From NCBI GenBank assembly GCA_020200135.1, contig JAIVJI010000084.1:40722-92177 (forward strand): 51,456 nucleotides of DNA, read 5' to 3'. Numbering within the stretch: the first letter of the stretch is position 1; every line of letters begins with the position of its first letter. A program made the translations under genes and the position numbers. The DNA is from Acidobacteriota bacterium. GTDB lineage: Bacteria > Acidobacteriota > Blastocatellia > Pyrinomonadales > Pyrinomonadaceae. The notes under the pieces were generated by a model, which was given only the letters and a program-made list of their open reading frames with translations, had not been told where the DNA came from and did no database searches. Below, in pieces: positions 9,761 to 19,679 of this stretch.

Positions 9761-9979
9761 ATATCCCTATCCCAACCGGGAGGAGAGGAGAGTGTACATG
9801 CTCGGAAAAAATCCCGCACCGACCGGCTCGGCTTGCGGAAGACATTCTTCCCGCAGGCGGCCTCCTTCAGCAATCGCAGTTGACCCTCTGTCGTCCCCCC
9901 CGGCCCCGGAAATAGTGCCGACCAGCACCGGCCGTTTTGACCACGGCGGCCGCCAGTCCGCGGGAGGCATCCACCAGTT
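9761..9979. other. Leader and intergenic region upstream of trpG
   Basis: No convincing gene. On the minus strand a hairpin GCGGGAAGA-ATG-TCTTCCGC (about 9837-9857) lies roughly 75 nt before trpG, and a weak promoter-like pair precedes it (GTGCGG, 17 bp, TACACT). An open frame here has two tryptophans but no attenuator layout. Confidence 0.35.
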
Positions 9980-10414
9980 TTAATGGGGTGAACGAAGACT
10001 GCGCAAAAATTTCGTGAGTCGCGCGCGCGCGTCATCACTCAAGTCTTTGATCTTCACGCCGATGAGGTAGCCCGAGTCCGGGTCCTCTTCGCCGAGTTGC
10101 AGGCTGCGCACGGGCACCACATGAATCTCGGCCGTCCCGGTGGGAAGGTCGAGCATGAGCCTCAAAGTACAATTCACGTCGTTTAGTTTATTGGTGCCGA
10201 GCCTGAGCGAGGGGACGACGAGCCCGAACCCCGTCTCGCTCAGATTGCGCGTGCGGCCGACGAGGGTCTGCGGCGGCCGCGTGTCTTCACGGCCGGCCCC
10301 CTCGTCAACAATCGAGACGCTGAACGAACGACGCGCATCGTAACGAGGCGCGCGGCGGCGGTTGCCGACTGTCCCGCGGAAGCGGCCCAATAAGTACCGA
10401 ATCAGGTTTGGCAT
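9980..10414 (-). CDS. PilZ-domain protein
   Basis: 144 aa, cytosolic. It carries the two c-di-GMP-binding signatures of PilZ domains: an RRxxR-like cluster (NRRRAPRYDARRSF, about residues 18-31) and the [DN]xSxxG motif (TRNLSETGFGL, about 56-66). The remaining beta-strand pattern (VNCTLRLMLDLPTGTAEIHVVPVRS, then SGYLIGVKI) fits the barrel. It probably reads c-di-GMP made by cyclases such as the one at 5360-6334. A TATAAT on the minus strand at 10489-10494 may be its -10 element, without an obvious -35. Confidence 0.88.
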   Translation of the reverse strand: MPNLIRYLLGRFRGTVGNRRRAPRYDARRSFSVSIVDEGAGREDTRPPQTLVGRTRNLSETGFGLVVPSLRLGTNKLNDVNCTLRLMLDLPTGTAEIHVVPVRSLQLGEEDPDSGYLIGVKIKDLSDDARARLTKFLRSLRSPH

Positions 10415-10726
10415 AACCGTGTCAACAAACCACCCCTCCCAACCTCAACTTTCACACACGAGCGTTTAGGCGTAAAGCTGGCTCGATAATTATATGTCGG
10501 GGCGAGTGAATTTTTAGTAACATTATTCAGTGAGTGTGATTTGCCGGCCCCCGGTCAAGTCTCGTCGGCTCATCTTCAGCGTCCCCGAGTCAATGCTGCT
10601 CCCGCTCGAACCCGCTCGAGAACTGAAGACGCGGCCGGTAAAAGCCGGCGTCGGTATTAAGTCGCTTACCTCACGCCCATTACTGTTCAAGTGTCACGCG
10701 TAATGCCTTACGGAGGTCCGGGTGAG
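10415..10726. other. Divergent intergenic region between pilZ and the sigma54 activator
   Basis: No gene is seen. It holds a TATAAT on the minus strand (10489-10494) pointing at pilZ and, on the plus strand, a ribosome site GGAGG (10713-10717) before the ATG at 10727. No -24/-12 sigma54 promoter was recognised. Confidence 0.4.
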
Positions 10727-12116
<1,390 letters not shown>

Positions 12117-12127
<11 letters not shown>

Positions 12128-12157
12128 CAAAATTGACAGAGGCTGACACATTGTCAG
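12117..12157 (+). promoter_or_regulatory. Two CTGACA palindromes at the end of the activator gene
   Basis: TGTCAG-A-CTGACA (12117-12129, overlapping the stop codon) and CTGACA-CAT-TGTCAG (12143-12157), with a single TTGACA half-site between (12133-12138). The same half-site thus occurs five times in 41 bp, upstream of the next response regulator gene. It could be an operator or activator-binding site, or a weak terminator stem. Confidence 0.4.
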
Positions 12158-12404
12158 GACACTCTGACCGCGCGGAGGTATCCCGGCCGCGCGATTAAAG
12201 CTCCCTTACCGACCTGAAACTCAACTCCCGCCACGCCTTCTCGGAAGAGGGTCTGACCCGCAGCGCGCGGCACGCGGGTTGTAAACAAATCTGTCCTGGG
12301 ACGTGCGCCGTCGAACGGACTTCGCCGTGACGGGTGCGCCCCCGGGCCTTACCTGTCGGCCACCGCAAAGTCGAAACCCGCTATTATTTAAGAAAGGCAC
12401 CCTC
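12158..12404. other. Intergenic region upstream of the PATAN response regulator
   Basis: No gene is recognised. Apart from the CTGACA palindromes at its left edge, the only useful element is AAAGG (12392-12396) seven bases before the GTG start at 12405. No clear sigma70 or sigma54 promoter. Confidence 0.35.
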
Positions 12405-13358
12405 GTGAAATCCATACTGATCGTTGAAGACGATCCTACCTTGCGCGAGCTGCTGTTCGAGCTGTTCTCAGGGCAGTACCACAGTGTCGCGGCGAAGTCG
12501 GCCGAGGAAGCCCTGTCGCTGCTTGAGGGTGAGAACTTCAATGTCGTGGTGACCGACATCTCGATGTCGGGCATGAGCGGGTTGGAGTTGCTCGGCCACG
12601 TGAGACAGCGCTGGCCGCAAACGACGGTCATCGTCGTCTCCGGCATACGCGACAAGGAGTACGCCGAGGGGCTGCTAAAGATGGGCGCGTTCGAGTACAT
12701 GGTGAAGCCGTTCGATCTCATGGACATGTACCTGTCTATGGCGCGCGCCATGAAGTTGCACGAGGGTTCCGCGGAGGAGGAGCAGCCGGCCGCAGAACGC
12801 CCCGCAGAATGCCCCGTGCCCGACCCGGCCGGGAAGGAGGAGGAGCCGGCGGAGGTCTTCTCCTCGATCCAGCTCGACAAAATTTTTGCCCTCGCCGACC
12901 TGCTGGAGATGGTTCAGCGGAGCCGGATGAACGGCTACGTCTGCCTGTCCTGGGACAAGGAGACCGTGGAGGAGGCGCGCGCCACCGGCCGCTTCAACGA
13001 CGCGTCCGGGAAATTTGATGAGGCCATAAGTCACCGCGCGGCGACAATCTACCTGCGGGACGGCCTGATGATCGACGCAATGATCGCCGACTCGGAATCG
13101 GACCCCTTCTGGCGCGACGCCGAACAGTCGCTGGCGACGGTGGTGCGGCTGTCGACGTGGGCCAGGGTCGGGCTGCGCGCCTGGGGCTTCTCGACCTCCG
13201 ACATGAGGCGCACCCCCAAACTCTCTGTGACCGACAACAGCGGCAAGCTGTTCGGCATCATCACGTCCGACGAAGAGTCCTGGGATGAGTCAGGGGGAGA
13301 ACCGCCGCCGGCCGCCGAGGCCGAGTGGGGGCGGCCCCTGCTCTCCAACCTCGTCTAG
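12405..13358 (+). CDS. Response regulator with C-terminal DUF4388/PATAN-like domain
   Basis: 317 aa. Residues 1-120 are a receiver with acidic pair E8-D9-D10, phospho-acceptor Asp51 (VVVTDISMSG) and Lys in YMVKPFD. An acidic/proline linker (about 128-155) leads to a domain beginning SSIQLDKIFALADLLEMVQ, with GYVCLSW and ATIYLRDGLMIDAMI, the pattern of PATAN (DUF4388) domains that transmit receiver signals through protein contacts. No DNA-binding domain is seen. The start is GTG 12405 with AAAGG seven bases upstream; a longer frame to 12303 has no support. It is paralogous to the next gene (TLRELLFELFS versus TLLDVLFELFS). Confidence 0.85.
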   Translation: MKSILIVEDDPTLRELLFELFSGQYHSVAAKSAEEALSLLEGENFNVVVTDISMSGMSGLELLGHVRQRWPQTTVIVVSGIRDKEYAEGLLKMGAFEYMVKPFDLMDMYLSMARAMKLHEGSAEEEQPAAERPAECPVPDPAGKEEEPAEVFSSIQLDKIFALADLLEMVQRSRMNGYVCLSWDKETVEEARATGRFNDASGKFDEAISHRAATIYLRDGLMIDAMIADSESDPFWRDAEQSLATVVRLSTWARVGLRAWGFSTSDMRRTPKLSVTDNSGKLFGIITSDEESWDESGGEPPPAAEAEWGRPLLSNLV

Positions 13359-13438
13359 AGCGGGCCTACCGAACCCCCTCGAGCCAGATACGCGACATCT
13401 TCCTCCCCGTGAACGTTAGGCCCCCCGGGAGAACCCTT

Positions 13439-13807
13439 GTGAATTCACTATTGCTCGTGGATGACGACGAGACCTTGCTCGATGTACTTTTTGAACTGTT
13501 TTCGCGCGAACATTCGTGCGACACAGCCGGGACGGCCGAGGGGGCTTTCGATTTGCTCAGGTCGAAGGAGTACGACCTGGTCGTGACTGACATCACGATG
13601 CCGGGGATGAGCGGCGAAGCCCTCATAGGCTTTATCAAAACCAACAGTCCCGGCACGCCCGTCATCTTCATCTCCGGCTCGAAAGACGCGGAGCTCGCAC
13701 GGCGTTTGAGGGTGAAGGGCGCCGCCGGCTTCCTGTCGAAGCCTTTCGACCTGGGGGAGATCAGGGAGAGGGTCGCGCAGACCCTCAAGGGGCGCCGCCG
13801 GTCTTAG
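13439..13807 (+). CDS. Single-domain response regulator (CheY-like)
   Basis: 122 aa consisting only of a receiver: VDDD near the N-terminus, phospho-acceptor Asp51 (LVVTDITMPGMSG), Ser/Thr in FISGS and Lys in FLSKPFD. The GTG start at 13439 has GGGAGA about seven bases upstream. The N-terminal half closely resembles the receiver of the preceding gene, so the pair probably arose by duplication. Likely partner of the sensor kinase encoded convergently (14009-15640), which has lost its own receiver. Confidence 0.9.
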   Translation: MNSLLLVDDDETLLDVLFELFSREHSCDTAGTAEGAFDLLRSKEYDLVVTDITMPGMSGEALIGFIKTNSPGTPVIFISGSKDAELARRLRVKGAAGFLSKPFDLGEIRERVAQTLKGRRRS

Positions 13808-13832
13808 TCACGGCCGTCTTCGGCGAAGGCTG

Positions 13833-13872
13833 ACGCACGACGAGCCGGGAGAAATCCCGGCTCGTCGTGCGT
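13833..13872. terminator. Bidirectional terminator, 18-bp stem with GAAA tetraloop
   Basis: 13833-13850 and 13855-13872 form a perfect 18-bp inverted repeat closed by GAAA, between two convergent genes (response regulator on plus, sensor kinase on minus). No U tract on either side. Confidence 0.65.
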
Positions 13873-13910
13873 AGACTGCTTGTTCCCGCCGCGCGGTGTT
13901 GCGTAGGGAG

Positions 13911-14026
13911 TTACGCGGCCACCGTCTCGGCGTCTTCGGACACCTGGTAGAGGTGACGCGCGACTTCGTGGGCGAGCTCGCTGATGCGTGCGGCGGTGAA
14001 CGGCTTCGTCACCACCCAGTTGACCC
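13911..14026 (-). pseudogene. Out-of-frame C-terminal remnant of the kinase receiver domain
   Basis: Just past the kinase stop, another minus-strand frame reads GVNWVVTKPFTAARISELA and ends VSEDAETVAA with a stop at 13911. This is the last third of a receiver domain (the Lys-Pro after beta-5 and helix alpha-5). The beginning of that domain (LRILVVDDEAPLR) is in frame with the kinase, so about 60-70 residues plus the reading frame have been lost between. Confidence 0.75.
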
Positions 14027-15640
14027 CGGCCTCGCTCGGAGCGGGGCCTCGTCGTCGACGACCAGGATTCTGAGCCTCTGCGACCGGGAGGGGAGCTGGA
14101 TCGGCCTGGGCGACTCGGGGGCGTCCTTCGCCTCGCGAAGCGCCGCCTCGGCCTCGACCTTCGGCAGGGTGATGCGGAAGGTCGCCCCGCGCCCCACTTC
14201 CGACTCGACGTCGATGCTCCCCTCATGCCGGGTGACGATGCCGTAGCTGACTGCGAGCCCGAGCCCGAGCCCCGCCTTGCCCTTCGTCGTGAAGAACGGG
14301 TCGAAGATGCGCGAGCGGACGTCCTCGTTCATCCCCTGCCCAGTGTCGCTGACCGAGACGCAGACGGAGCCGCCGGCCTCCTCCGCCGCCAGGGCGATCA
14401 GGCCGCCCTCCGGCATCGCGTCCACGGCGTTGAAGATCATGTTGACGAGGACCTCGCGCAGCTCCGACTCGTCGCCCATGATGAAGGCGTTGGTGCTGAT
14501 GCGCGACTCGAATCTGATCTGGATGTTGTTGGCCTCGGCGGAGTCCTTCCAGCGCGGGCGCGTCATCTCGATGATTTCGAGCAGCAGTTGGTCTATCGCG
14601 ATCAGCTCGAAGTTCTTGTCGCGGCGCTGGCGCGCGAAGTCCTGGATGCGCTTGACCGTGTGCGCGCCGTCCTGCGCCGACTTCACTATGATTCGGAGGC
14701 TGCGGACGACCTCGGGGTCCTGCGTTTGCATCAGCAGGAGCTGGGCGCGGCCGAGGATGCCGGCGAGCGTGTTGTTGAAGTCGTGCGCCACGCCCGACGC
14801 CAGCTCGCCCAGCGCCGAGAGCTTCTCCATCTGGGCGAACTGCTCGCGGATGCGCTCCTGCTCCGTGATGTAGCGCGACAACTCCTCGACGTGCCGCTCG
14901 GCGAGTTCGGCCTGCCGCGCCGAGGCCTCGACGTTCTTCAGGTAGGTGGAGTAGGTGAAGTAGACGATGGCGATGATCGGCGCCGTGACGAGCACGGCGT
15001 AGAAGCCGACGGAGCTGACGAGCTTGGCGATGATCGCGGCGGCCGACGCCCCGGCGAAATAGGTCACCGAAGTCCAGAGGTAGTACTTGCGCCACGTCTC
15101 CCAGAACGGCCGGCCCATTTTGAGTGACTGCGCGGCGGCGATCAGCCCCGAGTTGGCGGCGTACTGTACGAGCGCCATCACGCAGACCGCGGTGATGAAG
15201 GCGCCCGTGATGTCGTGCTTCGGCAGCTCGACGATGGAGCCGTAGCAGAGACGCAGCGTCCAGACCGTGAGGAAGGTCGAGCAGGTCAGCACCGCCGAGT
15301 TGAAGAGGTAGGTGCGGAATTTCCGGCTGATGCGGGCGGACGTGCAGACGCCGTCGAGGGCGGCGAGGAAGATCGCCGCCTCGCCGCCGTAGAGCAGTAT
15401 CGTCAGGAAGATGAAGGTGTCCGAGACGGTGATCTGGCCGCCGATGCGAGGCATTTCCACCGCCACGCGGGAGCCGATGGCTCCGGTGACGATGACCACG
15501 AAGAGAAATGACAGGTCGAGACGCGGCGGTGTGTGATGCGGGAATTGGTAGGCCGAGAAGAGGCAGACCGCCACCCCCGCGGCTATGACGAGCCACATGA
15601 ACCTGGTCGCCGAACGCTGTGTGGCCGTTGCCTCTTCCAT
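14009..15640 (-). CDS. Membrane sensor histidine kinase with truncated receiver
   Basis: 543 aa as encoded. The N-terminal 235 residues hold about seven hydrophobic segments (first at about 13-31) in the pattern of an integral-membrane sensor with the QITVSDTFIFLTILLYGGEA motif. A coiled linker follows (about 236-275), then a HisKA-type H-box GVAHDFNN with His286, and an ATPase domain with N-box NMIFNAVDAM, DTGQGM, the FFTTK motif and GLGLGLAVSYGI. The chain then enters a receiver (RILVVDDEAPLR) and runs out of frame after about 12 residues. The kinase core looks functional; the hybrid receiver does not. It starts 33 nt after the GNAT gene, likely co-transcribed. Confidence 0.9.
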   Translation of the reverse strand: MEEATATQRSATRFMWLVIAAGVAVCLFSAYQFPHHTPPRLDLSFLFVVIVTGAIGSRVAVEMPRIGGQITVSDTFIFLTILLYGGEAAIFLAALDGVCTSARISRKFRTYLFNSAVLTCSTFLTVWTLRLCYGSIVELPKHDITGAFITAVCVMALVQYAANSGLIAAAQSLKMGRPFWETWRKYYLWTSVTYFAGASAAAIIAKLVSSVGFYAVLVTAPIIAIVYFTYSTYLKNVEASARQAELAERHVEELSRYITEQERIREQFAQMEKLSALGELASGVAHDFNNTLAGILGRAQLLLMQTQDPEVVRSLRIIVKSAQDGAHTVKRIQDFARQRRDKNFELIAIDQLLLEIIEMTRPRWKDSAEANNIQIRFESRISTNAFIMGDESELREVLVNMIFNAVDAMPEGGLIALAAEEAGGSVCVSVSDTGQGMNEDVRSRIFDPFFTTKGKAGLGLGLAVSYGIVTRHEGSIDVESEVGRGATFRITLPKVEAEAALREAKDAPESPRPIQLPSRSQRLRILVVDDEAPLRARPGSTGW

Positions 15641-15673
15641 GCTGTGCTTTTCCCGTCGATGCTGAGGGCGGCC

Positions 15674-16585
15674 TCAGCGACCTGTGTGGAGGAAGATGGT
15701 GTCGTACTGACTGCGCAGCTTGTAGCCGGCACGGCGGTAGAAGGAGACCGCCCCGCGCGCCTTTTCGTTGACGAGCAGTGTGACCGCGCTCGACCCGGCG
15801 AGCAACTCGCGGCTGAGCTGCGAGAGGCACCGCAGGCCGTAGCCGCGCCCACGTTGATCGGGGGCGACCCAGACGCCCTCGACGTACTTGACCTCCGGGG
15901 TCTCCGAGATGATGTCGGCCTTGAAGATCAGGCGGCCTTCTTCAGTCCACACCCAGACGCGACACTGATCGATGCGGCGCAGGCAGCGCAGCCTGAAACC
16001 TTCGGGGTCGGACTCCAGGGGGTTGACGCCGGACTCGTCGAAGGCCATTTGCGCCTGGACGGCCATCACTTGATCGAGGTCTGCGGGCGTCGCGAGGCGC
16101 AGGTTCGGCACCTCTTCGCGCACCCGAATCGGCCAGCGCTGCTCCATCAGCAGTTCGCGGCAGATCAGGCGCGGGGAGCGGCCGTCTTCCGCGTAATGCT
16201 CCCAGAACCGCTCGATCCTGTCCCTCTCGCCCATCATCACGTGGGTGCGCGGGCACTCCCTGGCGGCGCGCGCGAAGGCGGCGAGGGCCTCGTCCGAGTC
16301 CGTCTCGACGAGCGTGGCGTGGCCGATCAGTGCGACGCCCACGAGCCGCCCCTCCTCGTCACGGCAGCCGTAGAAGTCGCCGCGGTTGAGTGGGCTGGCC
16401 ATGCCGTTGTCGCGGATGAAGCCCGCCATGACCACCGTGTGCACGGGTCGGGACGCCAGGAACCGGAGCGTCTCTACTCTGTGCTCCTCGGTGAGAGCCT
16501 GCACGGCCGGCTTCGCGCCGGGCGCCTTCAGCGCCGCGGGCGGTGGGGCCGTGCTTCTTCTTATCGATGAAGACGAGGGGGACAA
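15674..16585 (-). CDS. GNAT-family N-acetyltransferase (two-domain)
   Basis: 303 aa. The N-terminal half (about 30-165) is a degenerate GNAT-like domain; the C-terminal half (about 165-300) has a clear acetyl-CoA fold with VEGVWVAPDQRGRGYGLRCL, the Q/R-x-x-G-x-G/A pyrophosphate-binding signature, and a final NEKARGAVSFYRRAGYK. Substrate unknown. A TTG start is supported by AAGGAG eight bases upstream (rc of about 16594-16599). Lies directly upstream of the sensor kinase on the same strand. Confidence 0.87.
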   Translation of the reverse strand: MSPSSSSIRRSTAPPPAALKAPGAKPAVQALTEEHRVETLRFLASRPVHTVVMAGFIRDNGMASPLNRGDFYGCRDEEGRLVGVALIGHATLVETDSDEALAAFARAARECPRTHVMMGERDRIERFWEHYAEDGRSPRLICRELLMEQRWPIRVREEVPNLRLATPADLDQVMAVQAQMAFDESGVNPLESDPEGFRLRCLRRIDQCRVWVWTEEGRLIFKADIISETPEVKYVEGVWVAPDQRGRGYGLRCLSQLSRELLAGSSAVTLLVNEKARGAVSFYRRAGYKLRSQYDTIFLHTGR

Positions 16586-16652
16586 GGTGCGTACTCCTTG
16601 GGGATGTCTGTTGCCGCCAGGGTGTTCTTGACGTCAGGTCAACTCGTAAGGA

Positions 16653-18550
16653 CTACAGGCAGTCAAGGTAGTCCTCTCCCGTGTCGACCTCTACAGGCAT
16701 GGAAGGAGTTTCGTCCCCCGACTCCGTCGCGGACTGTGCCTGCAAGGTGAAGTCGCTCATCAAGGCGCCGTCGCCGATGACGACCCCGTCCCCGATGATG
16801 ACCCCGTCGCCCAGAATCACCCCGTCGCCGATGATGACCCCGTCGCCGATGATGACCCCCAGGTCACAGAAGACGGTGCCGTCGCCGAGGATGACGCCCG
16901 CGCTGGTCATGAGGTTGTCGCCGATGACCACGCCCATCGAGAGCATCTGGTCGTCGCCGATGACCACCCCGTCGCCGATGATGACGCCGTCGCCGATGAT
17001 CACGCCCAGGGAGTAGATTTTCTGGTACTTGGTCATCAGGTCGCCGCCCGTGGCGTAGGCCTTGTTCATGACCAGCCCCTGCGCCCAGCTAAAGGTGTGC
17101 CCGGCGATGGTCGTCTTCGGGGTCGGCGCCGTCAGCGTGGTCAGCAGCGGCGCGCCGAGGGGCGTGGCCGCCGCCAGGTCGGTGCGGAAGAGCTTCGCCA
17201 GCCGGACGGCGCCCTCGATGTTGAGCTGGCCCGCGCCCTGCTCCAGGATGTTGAAGCCCTTGAGCGGCTGCGCGGTGTACATCAGGATGGCCTTGACCAT
17301 GTTCGGCGTGAGCTTCGGGTTGGCCTGGAGCATCAGCGCCGCCGCGCCCGCGGTGACGGGACTGGCCATCGAAGTGCCGTTGAGAAACATCTCGCGGCGG
17401 TTGACGGCATTGCTGACGCCGGCGTCGAGCGACGGGTTCTTCCTCACGAGCAGGTTTTCGTGCGCCTGGGCGGCGACGAGTTTGTTACCCGGCGCGACGA
17501 GGTCGGGCTTGATAAGGTTGTCGTGGTGCTGGACGCCGTCCGCGTCGGTCCAGAAGCTGCGGGTGGGCCCGCGCGAGCTGTAGCTGGTCATGCCGTCGTC
17601 GCCGCGGGCGTCCGTCCCGAAGCTGTTCGAGGCGCCGACGGTGATCGCGGAGGGCTCGTTGCCCGGCGAGTGGATCGACCCGTAGACCTTCCGGCCGGCC
17701 CCGTCCTTGCCGTTGTTACCCGCGGCGGCGGTGACCACGACCCCCGCGTCCACCAGCCGGCGGACGGCCTTGCAGAGGGGGTCGTTCTTGTACGAGTCGA
17801 CCGCGAACATGCCGAGGCTCATGTTGACGACGCGGACGTTGTAGGCCTCGCGGTTCGTCATCAACCAGTCGAGGGCGCTCAGGAGGCCCGACACCGTGCC
17901 CGTGCCCCTAAGGAGGCGACGTGCGTGCCGTGCCCGTAAGGGTCGTCGGTGCGCCCCTCGCCCGTGAAGTCCTTGTTCACGACCACGCGCAACTGGCCGT
18001 AAGTGCCAAGAAATGCCTTGTGCTGGATGTCTATGCCCGAATCGAGGACGGCGATGGCCACGCCCGAGCCGTCGAGTGTGTAGCCCGCGCCGAGGGTGCT
18101 GGTCTGCCGCCGCACCGCGTCCGCGCCCGTGGTGTGTGAGACGTGGCCGAATGGCCGGGTCTCCCTGTCGGCGGACACGTACGCCACCTCGTCGAAGGCC
18201 GCCAGTTCGGCGACGGCGCTCGCGGGAAGCTCGACCGCCATGGCGTTGAAGTTGCGGAACGAGCCCCTGACGTGAACGCCGTTGCGATTGAGCAGCGCGT
18301 TGAGTCGCCCGCTCGGCTTGCCGTCCAGTTGCAGGATGACTCTGACCGAAGCGTCGCCGGCCTTCTCCCAGCGCAGGTCGGGCGAGACTTTTTTGGAGGC
18401 GGTATCAGGCCCGCCGCCGTTGCCCGGGCGGGCCTGTGCCCGCCGCACGAAAACGCTCCGGTCGGTGATCACGATTCCGCAGCAGATCGAAAAGAGCAGC
18501 GCGATGACTGCGAACTTCCTGGCGGCGATGGGGGCTTTATTCTTCTTCAT
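16653..18550 (-). pseudogene. Secreted subtilisin-like (S8) protease, broken by an internal frame-shifting loss
   Basis: From ATG 18550 (MKKNKAPIAARKF) there is a basic/hydrophobic signal, a propeptide-like region, then the S8 catalytic Asp (VAIAVLDSGID) and His (DPYGHGTHVASL). Right after this the frame is lost at about 17905 (first part stops at 17879) and resumes as VSGLLSALDWLMTN. It continues through AAAGNNG, SSRGPTRSF, VAPGN and the catalytic Ser (FLNGTSMASPVTAG). The stretch of about 30-45 residues normally found between His and the SGLLSALDW helix is absent. The C-terminus carries ten near-identical GV[IV][IL]GD hexapeptides (16770-17006) and an acidic tail ending CL. Confidence 0.85.
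16770..17006 (-). repeat. 18-bp coding repeat: GVIIGD hexapeptide array
   Basis: Ten copies of GV[IV][IL]GD and three degenerate units (DQMLSM, NLMTSA, GTVFCDL) in 79 residues near the C-terminus of the subtilase. The pattern recalls hexapeptide left-handed beta-helices, with Asp-Gly turns that could also bind calcium. One unit has an extra residue (FCDL). Confidence 0.85.
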
Positions 18551-18723
18551 TAGCTGGCTTCTCTCGGGGATTTCCTCAGTAGGGTGTCGCGCCAAAATCA
18601 GGGGGCGCTATGGGTCGCCGACTCATTGGCAACTGGCGGGCCGTGAAAATTCCGGGCTAAAACATCTCACCGTCGTCAGCCGGTACGGTCATAGAGACTT
18701 TATCGGTCAGACCGGCGTTCAGT
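18551..18723. other. Upstream region of the subtilase
   Basis: Part of the 337-nt divergent gap before the PilZ gene at 18888. No gene is seen; on the minus strand GAGAGAAG lies about seven bases before the subtilase ATG. Confidence 0.35.
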
Positions 18724-18752
18724 TTGACAGCTTGGCTGCGGGCTGATATTAC
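18724..18752 (+). promoter_or_regulatory. sigma70 promoter upstream of the double-PilZ gene
   Basis: TTGACA (18724-18729), 17-bp spacer, TATTAC (18747-18752). It gives a leader of about 130 nt before the ATG at 18888. Confidence 0.6.
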
Positions 18753-18887
18753 TGCGGCAAAGAAAATGGAAGGTCGCCCTGTTCGGTTGTGGCCGCCTCC
18801 CGAGCGCCATCCTGTTCTGTCTTACCTGGTGGTAATCGCGTTGACCTTATCCTGCATGATGGTCTCTACCATCCGGGGCCGTTTTTA

Positions 18888-19613
18888 ATGGGCGAGAAGA
18901 GACGGGAGAGCAGGCGGATCAGGGAGCGCGTGCGGCTCGAGCTGCCCGTGAGGGCGCGGGCGATGGGCGTGCGGGGGATGGCCTGGGAGGAGTTGACGCG
19001 GCTGCTGGACGTCTCACCCTTCGGCGCCAGGCTCTCACTCTCGCGCCCCGTCGAGCCCGGCAGACTCCTTCACCTCACGATGCCGCTGCCGCGTCCCCTG
19101 CGCAGCTTCGACCACGCCGAGGAGCAGTACCACGTCTGGTCACTGGTCAGGAACGTGCGCGCCACGACGTCCGGAGAGGCGACGCGGTTCGAGGTCGGAC
19201 TCGCCTTCGTCGGCAAGCACCCGCCCGCCGGGCACATCGACGACCCGGAGAAGCTCTACGACGTAGACCGCTCGAAGCCCGGTGGGCTCTACGAGCCGAA
19301 GCCGAAGGAGAGGCCCGAGCGCTCGGACGCCACGCGGCTCGGCATGGCCGTCGAAGTTGAAGTGGTCCTGCTGGATGAGCGGGGCGGCGTCACACAGACC
19401 GGGTTGACGGTGACGGAGAACCTCAGCCGCAGGGGCGCGGCCGTCTACGCCCCCTTTGAGGCTGAACGAGGCAGCTTCGTCCTGCTCAGGAACGCGCAGT
19501 TCGGGCTGGAGGTGCTGGCGGCGGTGCGGGCGTGCCGCACGGACGACCGGGGCGTCACCCGCCTGCACCTGGAGTTCCTCGACAGGGAGTGGCCGCTCGA
19601 GGGGGTGGAGTGA
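18888..19613 (+). CDS. Tandem PilZ-like protein
   Basis: 241 aa, cytosolic. The first half has an arginine-rich opening (RRESRRIRERVRLELPVRA) and a DVSPFGARLSL strand matching the PilZ [DN]xSxxG motif. The second half repeats the layout (TRLGMAVEVEVVLLDERG, then TENLSRRGAAVYA). Two divergent PilZ domains in one chain are therefore likely, of which the first keeps the better binding motif. Role unknown; possibly a c-di-GMP receptor. The ATG at 18888 begins just before the arginine cluster; the ribosome site is weak. Confidence 0.75.
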   Translation: MGEKRRESRRIRERVRLELPVRARAMGVRGMAWEELTRLLDVSPFGARLSLSRPVEPGRLLHLTMPLPRPLRSFDHAEEQYHVWSLVRNVRATTSGEATRFEVGLAFVGKHPPAGHIDDPEKLYDVDRSKPGGLYEPKPKERPERSDATRLGMAVEVEVVLLDERGGVTQTGLTVTENLSRRGAAVYAPFEAERGSFVLLRNAQFGLEVLAAVRACRTDDRGVTRLHLEFLDREWPLEGVE

Positions 19614-19679
19614 TGCGCCCGGGTGGGGAGAGGTTGTGGTCGCTTCCCGGGGCTAAGCGAGAGGATATCGGCGCGAGGC
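19614..19679. other. Gap after the double-PilZ gene
   Basis: First part of a 324-nt gap ending at 19937; nothing is recognised here. The remainder holds a possible small membrane protein (19680-19841, minus) and a degenerate heptamer run (19877-19904). Confidence 0.3.

Noticed and set aside
9767-9970. Trp-rich leader peptide for trp attenuation upstream of trpG
   Set aside because: The frame has Trp at residues 6 and 10 but runs for 67 codons without a tandem Trp cluster or a clear terminator/antiterminator pair.
13804-14226. Open frame of 140 codons on the minus strand after the kinase
   Set aside because: Mostly Arg/Ser-rich antisense-type composition; only a different frame (13911-14026) reads as a receiver remnant.
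15533-16570. Long plus-strand open frame opposite the GNAT gene
   Set aside because: Shadow of the GNAT and kinase genes caused by high GC; no family motifs and no ribosome site.
16770-17006. Array of similar 18-bp units looking like a CRISPR or minisatellite
   Set aside because: The units are codon-aligned and continue the subtilase reading frame as GVIIGD hexapeptides; there are no spacers.
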